A stretch of 64,000 nucleotides of DNA, taken from assembly GCA_900095095.1 (NCBI GenBank), contig FMBT01000330.1, positions 62,001 to 126,000 of the forward strand, in the 5' to 3' direction. A model generated the notes under the pieces. That model ran no database searches. It was not told the DNA's origin and saw only the letters and a list, made by a program, of their open reading frames with translations. Shown here piece after piece: positions 58,349 through 64,000 of the stretch; positions within the stretch are counted from its first letter, which is position 1, and every line of letters starts with the position of its first letter. This DNA is from Fragilariopsis cylindrus CCMP1102. Its lineage: Eukaryota > Bacillariophyta > Bacillariophyceae > Bacillariales > Bacillariaceae. Both the position numbers and the translations under genes were made by a program.

Positions 58349-60415
58349 TTACACTTCGACATTGATTCTACGAGGCCTTTCGTCGTCATCATTGTTATCG
58401 TCTCTTTTGTTGTCCATGTTCGTATTTCCATTTTCTTCGACGGGTATTATACCGTTGTCAACAATTCGATCTTCTTCAACGATAATGATAGTGGCGTTGT
58501 CAGTTGTCTTCGCAGTAGTATTTTCTACGGCAATGATCGTCTCGTTCAGTGTAACAGCTGTGGTTGGGATAGTCATGGTGTTTGTTATTGTTGTTGCTTT
58601 TGCTGGTGGCGGTATCCAATTTATTGTTGTTGTTGTTGTTGTTGTTGCTGATATATTTGTTGTAACATTATCCCCATCCTGATGATCTATTTTGTTTTGC
58701 TGATCAATTTTAAGTTTTAGAATTTCTAACTCTGCATTAAGTTTTTGTTTGCCGTCGCTTTTATTTACCCCAACAACCTCTATATTTTTAACATTCTCAT
58801 CTTGGTCTCGTTCCTTTCGCTGGTCAACTTTAAGTTGTTTAAGACGTTCTACTTCTGCATGAAGTTTTTTTTCGCGATCACTTTTCTTTCTATCCTTTCT
58901 CTTATTCCTCTTCGGCTTATCTTTGTTGTCGTCGTCCTTAATCCAAGGAATGATCTTTTCATTAATATTTTTATCATAGTAATACTCTTCTCGATATTCG
59001 TAGTTGGCCAACAAGCTAGCAATATTGCTTATATCATAGATTGACGACGAGGATGTCATCATTGTCATATTTATCATCCTCGATACGTGTTGTTTGCAAC
59101 TAATTTCATTATTTCTTGGAAAGATGCTTGCTTGTCCATGATAATGTGTCATATTCATTGCCTTCCAGATCTTTTTCTTTTTGCTTGGTGACATTCCACT
59201 ACGATCAATGTATCGTTTTGCTTGAGCTCCCTTTTCACCTACTATAGTAACGGTACGATTAAATAATTCTGATGGTAAAGGATATTCATTATTACTATCA
59301 TTCTCATTGTTGTCGTAGGTATGATTATACCATGGTATTGTTGATTTTAAGTCATACCCTACTCCACCAGTATAAATTCCTTCTTTTTCATACCCATCCG
59401 ATGTGATATTAATTGCTTCACGGAACCTAATCATTGCAATTTTAATAGCTCTTGGACCTGTATTCTTTGCTGGTAAATTTTTCATTACATTATTTAATGT
59501 CCACAATCCTTGATTTACAGCAGAATTCAATGCATGTAACAAAATAGGATGGAATTTCGATGATGCGAAGTAATATTGACTCATTGTACCAATCGTTTCA
59601 ACGAAAAAAAATGCATCGGTATCGTCTTTAATATAATCTGTGGAATATTCTTTACCAGGTGCATTATCTATATCGGTGTATATACCTCCATAATGATAAA
59701 GTAATATATATCTCCACATATCAGATATAGTTGCACCACTTGTCATACACATTGCAGCATTAGTGAAATTTTGTACTATCTCATACCCGTTACGATCATT
59801 AATAGCATAATTAAGTAATTTATATACTGCATTATCATCATGAAAGTATAAACTATGGTCTGGAAATTTCCATTTCAATATATGTTTCTTGATTGCATAG
59901 GTAACACAACGACTCTTTGCTGTTATATGTATGACTTTTGGTATCTTACGATTATTTGTATGAGTAATATTTCGTGGCAATACAATATCTTCAAAAACTT
60001 GATACCCCCTCGGACAACTATAATTTTTGCCGGTAGTAGTAGTGTATCATCGATCGACGTTAGTTCTTCAAGTGTTGGTAATCTTCTTCTGTTCTTCTTT
60101 TTTTTTCGATTTTACTGATAGTAATAATGAGGGAGAATCGTCGTGATTGTTGTTAATACCTGCGATATCTTTTGTTATACTAGAGGAACGAAAAATAGCA
60201 ACAACGGCGAATATTTGAGAGAACAAAAAGATCCCAAATTTTCTGGAAGGCGACATGATTGATGCTGCTGATGTGCTAGATGATTTAGCTGCAGGTACTA
60301 TCGGTACTTGTTGCCGTTGCTCTTGTTGTATTATTCCGACACTTATTTGCAAAGGTCCATCCATGCTGTCTTTGTCTTTGCATTCTTTCGATTGTTGTTT
60401 GTCTCTCTTCATCAA
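58349..60415 (-). CDS. GT32-like (OCH1-type, DXD) Golgi glycosyltransferase
   Basis: Type II membrane glycosyltransferase. From the ATG at 60415 (MMKRDKQQSKE) a short cytosolic tail leads to the anchor KFGIFLFSQIFAVVAIF. The catalytic region begins SCPRGYQVFEDIVLPRNITH then NRKIPKVIHITAKSRCVT, as in the Gly_transf_sug domain. It continues with WKFPDHSLYFHDDNAVYKLL, SDMWRYILLYHYGGIYTDID (sugar-nucleotide-binding DxD), TGPRAIK and MTHYHGQASIF. The C-terminal third is a charged coiled coil (EKKLHAEVERLKQLKVDQRK) and a Thr/Asn/Val-rich tail not typical of the family. Frame changes near 60090 and 60010 separate the anchor from the catalytic frame. The rest is one open frame of over 500 codons. Golgi mannosyl- or other hexosyl-transfer is inferred. 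Confidence 0.83.
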
Positions 60416-60890
60416 GAGAGATATTGAAAGAAAATACCTTTTCCGAAAAGTAGCCGTTTGTCGAAAAATTTCAATTTAAGCCGAGATCATACACTGTTGT
60501 AATAACGATAACTTGTGTTCTCTACCTTTCGCTCGCGATAAAAAGTAATCCAGTCCCGTTTCAATTGTATCCCTGATTATGATTGGGGGGAAAGAAAAAT
60601 CTAAATATATTTACTCAATTTTTAATTTTTGCGCCAAAAACATAGCAAAAACGCGATTTCGATCTCATAAAACATCTTTATCACACCATGCAATAACACG
60701 CCAACATACATACCAACATCTTCAAACTTCAAACATAATCCTACCTCTGATGGTACCGACTATCCATATTCTCGACGAACGAAAAAGGAACGAGGTGAAA
60801 GAGAGAAGATAGCAGGTAAAACAATACAGTAGATTTTTGTTTTCTAGTATCTTCACTACTAGTCTAACCACCGTATCGGCATCCATCATC
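60416..60890. promoter_or_regulatory. Divergent promoter region
   Basis: Between divergent glycosyltransferase and PDZ-protein genes. No specific element recognised. Confidence 0.35.
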
Positions 60891-63800
60891 ATGATTCGAA
60901 ATCAACAACCAGTAGTTCGACAACGACAACGTCGACGTCGACGTCCTCCTCCTCGTATACAATCAACACAAGAATTTTCGGTGACACGTAAATGTTTCGT
61001 TCAGATTCCAGTACAACAGGTAAAAATTCTGATGCAAAAACAACGTGTAGTTGGAGCTGGAGTTGGAGTTGAAGGATCAGGAGGTGATGATCGAAACAGA
61101 AACAACAGTAGTAATGATGACAACAATGACGACGTCCTAACAGAAGAAAATAATAATAATAATAATAATAATAATGATGTCGTTTATTGGCCAGGTATTT
61201 TAGTGAAAGATTTGGGGAACTTTTCTAATTTGATACGACAAAAAATGGAAACACTAAGACAATTAAAAGGAGACAACAACAACGACAACAACAACAATAA
61301 AGAAAAAGAAGACGAAAAATATGGCATCGAATTGGAAAAAGAAATTTTTCATGCTGCAACTTCTTCGTCTCGTTCCGGAATTTTCTTATTTGGAAAAATT
61401 CAATTCAATACTGCAAGTACTACTACTACTACTAATACTATACTAACAGTAAAACACAAGACCACAACCACCACCAACAACACCAACGACCCATTTCTTA
61501 TGTGGTCCCATATGGAGTGTATCCTATCGACTTTTGTTGTTCTGGTTCTAGTGGTACTGGTACTGGTACTGGTACTGATATAAGTAAAATATGGGAAAAG
61601 TTGATATCGTTGATGGTATGTAGAAGCATTAAAAGAAAGTCTTGAATTTTGGAAACTTTATAGTATTCGTAGCAGTGTTGGAAATGATGACAAATTACTA
61701 TACAAGAGGTTATGGAAAATAGTCATTATGAAGAAGATGATATATCGATCGATGTAGTAGCAGTAGTGAAAGTAGTAGTAGTAGTGACGATGATAATGAT
61801 TATGATGATTATGATGGTGCTGGTTGTGGCGACGATGATGATGCTGATGATGATGATGATGATTGTCTCTCCTAGTCGAAGTAATTTAGACGAGACGTCG
61901 TCGACGACGTGGGTAGAAACACAACGAAAACAGGGCAAAATAATGATATCATGAAACTAAGTTCCAATATGCCGTCGTCCTCAAACTATGGTAGTAGAAA
62001 CTCCACAAAAACAGATCATAAATAACAGTTCAGTTGAGAAGTCCTCATCACTAATGGAACAAAACTTGTGTGGGGAGCAAAACAACGAGATACACAATAC
62101 TGCTACTACAACTGCTACGGGAAAAGAACATGGAAAGGAAAAATATGATTCAGAGTCGGATGATACTCAAAATGAGCAAGGTGGAAAGAAAGTCATTCCA
62201 ATATTTCTTGATGATGATGCTGCGACGACAAAACAGAAACAGATCGAAACAGATACTATGAAAATGATCGAGGAGAAGGAGGAGGAGGAGAGAAGACGCG
62301 TGGAAACGAAAAGAAACGAGGCTGAGAAGGATGCTACTGGAAAACAAATTGAAGCAATCAAGACGAAAACTACGGCCGCTGATGATGAAGAGAAAAGAAA
62401 ACAGATTGAAGCGGAACAAGAGCTACAGGCCGAAGCGGCCGCTGCTACGACGACGGCACACGCGAAAGTGAATACCGACCAGCAGCATCAAGCAAGAGAA
62501 GCTAGGCCTGCTGCCGAAGAGAAATTAATAGCTGATGGTGTATTGAAATTAACAGCGGTAACGGGTTTAATAGTAAAACAAGCGAAACAACTTATTGACG
62601 CCGTTGATGCGGAAGCGAAAGCGAAAACGAATGCCGACGAAGAAGAGACAACCCAAGGAATGAATGCAACAGTGGGGATGGCTTCAGAACCGAAGAAGAA
62701 AAATACCACCAATGCCGAGGCTCAGGAAAAAAAAGGACGAATTTTGGCCAGAGAAATCCTACAAAATCCTGATATTGAGGCTAATGCTGAATCCAAAAAG
62801 AACCTCAATTTGGAGACGACCAACAATGATACTTTATCCTTCAGAGTTTTTCCGGCCCCCGCCGACTCTCGACCATGCATAAATTCCATTAATACGTTAG
62901 AAGAAAAAACGAAGCCACAAGCAGTTTCACCTTTTGGTCGGAAGATGAAGATCAATAATAATGAGTCCCAAGAACATTTACTTTGCAAGACTCGTTCCCG
63001 TGGAGGGATTGGAAAGATCTTAAAAATTAATTTTCCAGACAAAAAATTAGGATTACTGATTGTAGATAAATTGAAGACGAAATCTGGTATGAATTTTAAT
63101 GATATGCCTTACGGTACAGATAATGGTGGTGCAGCAATAGTATCGGGTTTTACGGGGTGGGACGAATTATCCTGTCATAACAAATCGTACTCAAAGGTTA
63201 ATATTGGTGATGAATTATTATCAATTGGTGATACTAATGTACGAAAGGAATCTTTGAGTAAGATTGTAGGTTTGATCTCTACTAGTTCAAGACCTTTACA
63301 GATCAGATTTTTAAGGAGAAAAAATACAACCAACAATTCAGACGCGAAGAAAAAGAAAACTACCGATTCTACTACGGAAAATCATGATGCAAAAATTATT
63401 GTTAAGTTCAAGACGTCCAATCAGGAAAGAAGTACCGCAGTACCAACATCATTGTCAAATAAAGTAAATGACGGTACCACGGAGAATCCTTATATAAAGG
63501 CTACTGCGAAGTCTAAGGTGTCCGATCAGGAGAGAGGCACTGCAGTACCAACATCATTGTCAAATAAATCAAATGACGGTACCACGGAGAATCCTAATAC
63601 AAAGGCTACTGCGAAGTCTAAGATGTCTGATCAGGAGAGAGGCGGTCCAGAAAAGAACCAATCGATCACCGTAGTACCAACATCATCGCCAAAGGAATCA
63701 CATGACGATACCATGGAAATTGCTAATACAAAAGCTACTGCGAAGTCCAAGACGCTCGATCAGGTGAGGGGCGGTGCAGAAAAGAACCAATCGAGCACTG

Positions 63801-64000
63801 CAGTGCCAACATCATCGCCAAAGGAATCACACGACGATACTACGAAAAACCCTAGTACAGAGGTTGCTGGGAAGCAACCGAAATTACAACCGAAATTAGC
63901 AGAAGCTATGGCACGATTGGATATGGGCGTCTCTGAGAATGCAATGGTAGGCAAGAATATGGAAAAGAGCGCTGCGAAGAAACCAAGAGCGAAGAAGAAA
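60891..64000 (+). CDS. PDZ-domain protein with charged repeats, incomplete at window end
   Basis: Starts at the ATG at 60891 (MIRNQQPVVRQRQRRRRRPP, very basic). A first domain of unknown family has VTRKCFVQIPVQQVKILMQK, VYWPGILVKDLGNFSNLIRQ, PFLMWSHM then VPYGVYPIDFCCSG, and ALKESLEFWKLYSIRSS with KLLYKRLWK, in several frames (changes near 61510, 61610 and 61740-61960). From 61961 one frame stays open to the end of the window with no stop (680 codons). It contains a Glu/Lys/Ala-rich coiled coil (62130-62760), a PDZ-like domain about 62990-63315 (KLGLLIVDKLKTKSG, VNIGDELLSIGDTNVRKES, PLQIRFLRR), then imperfect ~40-residue repeats (KATAKSKxSDQERG, AVPTSLSNK, NDGTTENPNT). Probably a scaffold. 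Partners are unknown. Confidence 0.68.
61791..61863. repeat. GAT/ATG triplet repeat
   Basis: Imperfect GATGAT-type triplets. In one frame they encode a poly-Asp stretch, fitting the acidic linker of the PDZ protein. Confidence 0.75.
63370..63900. repeat. Four imperfect ~115-140-bp coding repeats
   Basis: Tandem units, each containing AAGGCTACTGCGAAGTCTAA or a close variant, GATCAGGAGAG, and GTACCAACATCATTG-type text. Units 3 and 4 carry an extra segment (GAAAAGAACCAATCGA). They build the C-terminal repeats of the PDZ protein. Confidence 0.85.

Noticed and set aside
61712-61954. 80-codon frame with long Val/Met runs read as a membrane protein
   Set aside because: It is a shifted reading of GAT triplets. 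Flanking text belongs to the PDZ gene in other frames.

Overview
The window is nuclear DNA of a photosynthetic stramenopile, most likely a diatom. The evidence is AT-rich intergenic DNA, short GT-AG introns, Asn/Ser/Thr/Gln/Asp homopolymer runs inside proteins, stramenopile-type plastid presequences (signal peptide then Phe), PT/PS-rich cell-surface proteins, helicase-associated repeat proteins, and a eukaryotic NRT2 nitrate transporter. I cannot name the species. Nothing in the layout is operon-like. Neighbours are convergent or divergent single genes.

Layout. 0.2-5.1 kb: THO/TREX subunit THOC2 (+). 5.3-6.5 kb: nuclear-type FKBP (-). 6.6-7.6 kb: unidentified broken coding stretch (+). 7.9-11.1 kb: CUE/RGG/Gln-rich Def1/UBAP2-like protein (-). 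11.8-13.6 kb: three-exon MFS transporter (+). 14.2-14.5 kb: three ~100-bp tandem repeats. 14.6-16.5 kb: secreted WSC-like protein (-). 16.9-18.4 kb: decayed retroelement. 19.3-22.2 kb: plastid site-2-protease/EGY-like metalloprotease (+). 22.5-23.8 kb: CmcJ/NvfI-type oxidoreductase (-). 24.5-26.2 kb: 2OG-Fe(II) oxygenase (+). 26.8-27.5 kb: transposase-like zinc-ribbon fragment (-). 28.1-28.5 kb: small secreted protein (+). 28.9-30.4 kb: secreted GH128-like protein (-). 31.4-33.6 kb: helicase-associated repeat protein (-). 34.3-35.3 kb: plastid DUF1823 protein (+). 35.8-37.6 kb: second MFS carrier (-). 38.6-39.2 kb: broken unidentified gene (+). 39.5-41.5 kb: plastid CDP-diacylglycerol synthase (-). 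42.3-43.0 kb: Pro-rich membrane protein (+). 44.0-45.8 kb: membrane protein with C-terminal SAP-like motifs (-). 45.8-50.7 kb: gene desert. 50.7-52.4 kb: NRT2 (+). 53.6-55.5 kb: SASA-type esterase (+). 56.0-57.6 kb: aldo/keto reductase (-). 58.3-60.4 kb: GT32-like glycosyltransferase (-). 60.9 kb to the window end: PDZ protein, incomplete (+).

Functionally the genes are mixed: mRNA export and nuclear chaperones (THOC2, FKBP, Def1-like), membrane transport (two MFS, NRT2), plastid functions (EGY-like protease, DUF1823, CdsA), and cell-surface or secretory glycobiology (WSC, GH128-like, SASA, GT32-like).

The most important caveat is that many recognisable proteins jump between reading frames without a splice signal, often beside homopolymers, while other long genes are intact. 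I read most of these as single-base assembly errors (the typical uncorrected long-read pattern) rather than pseudogenes. No clearly new biological system stands out. The best leads are the SAP membrane protein with its duplicated 3' end, a perfect 46-bp palindrome upstream of the aldo/keto reductase, a possible pseudo-enzyme GH128 protein, and the repeat-bearing PDZ protein that leaves the window.
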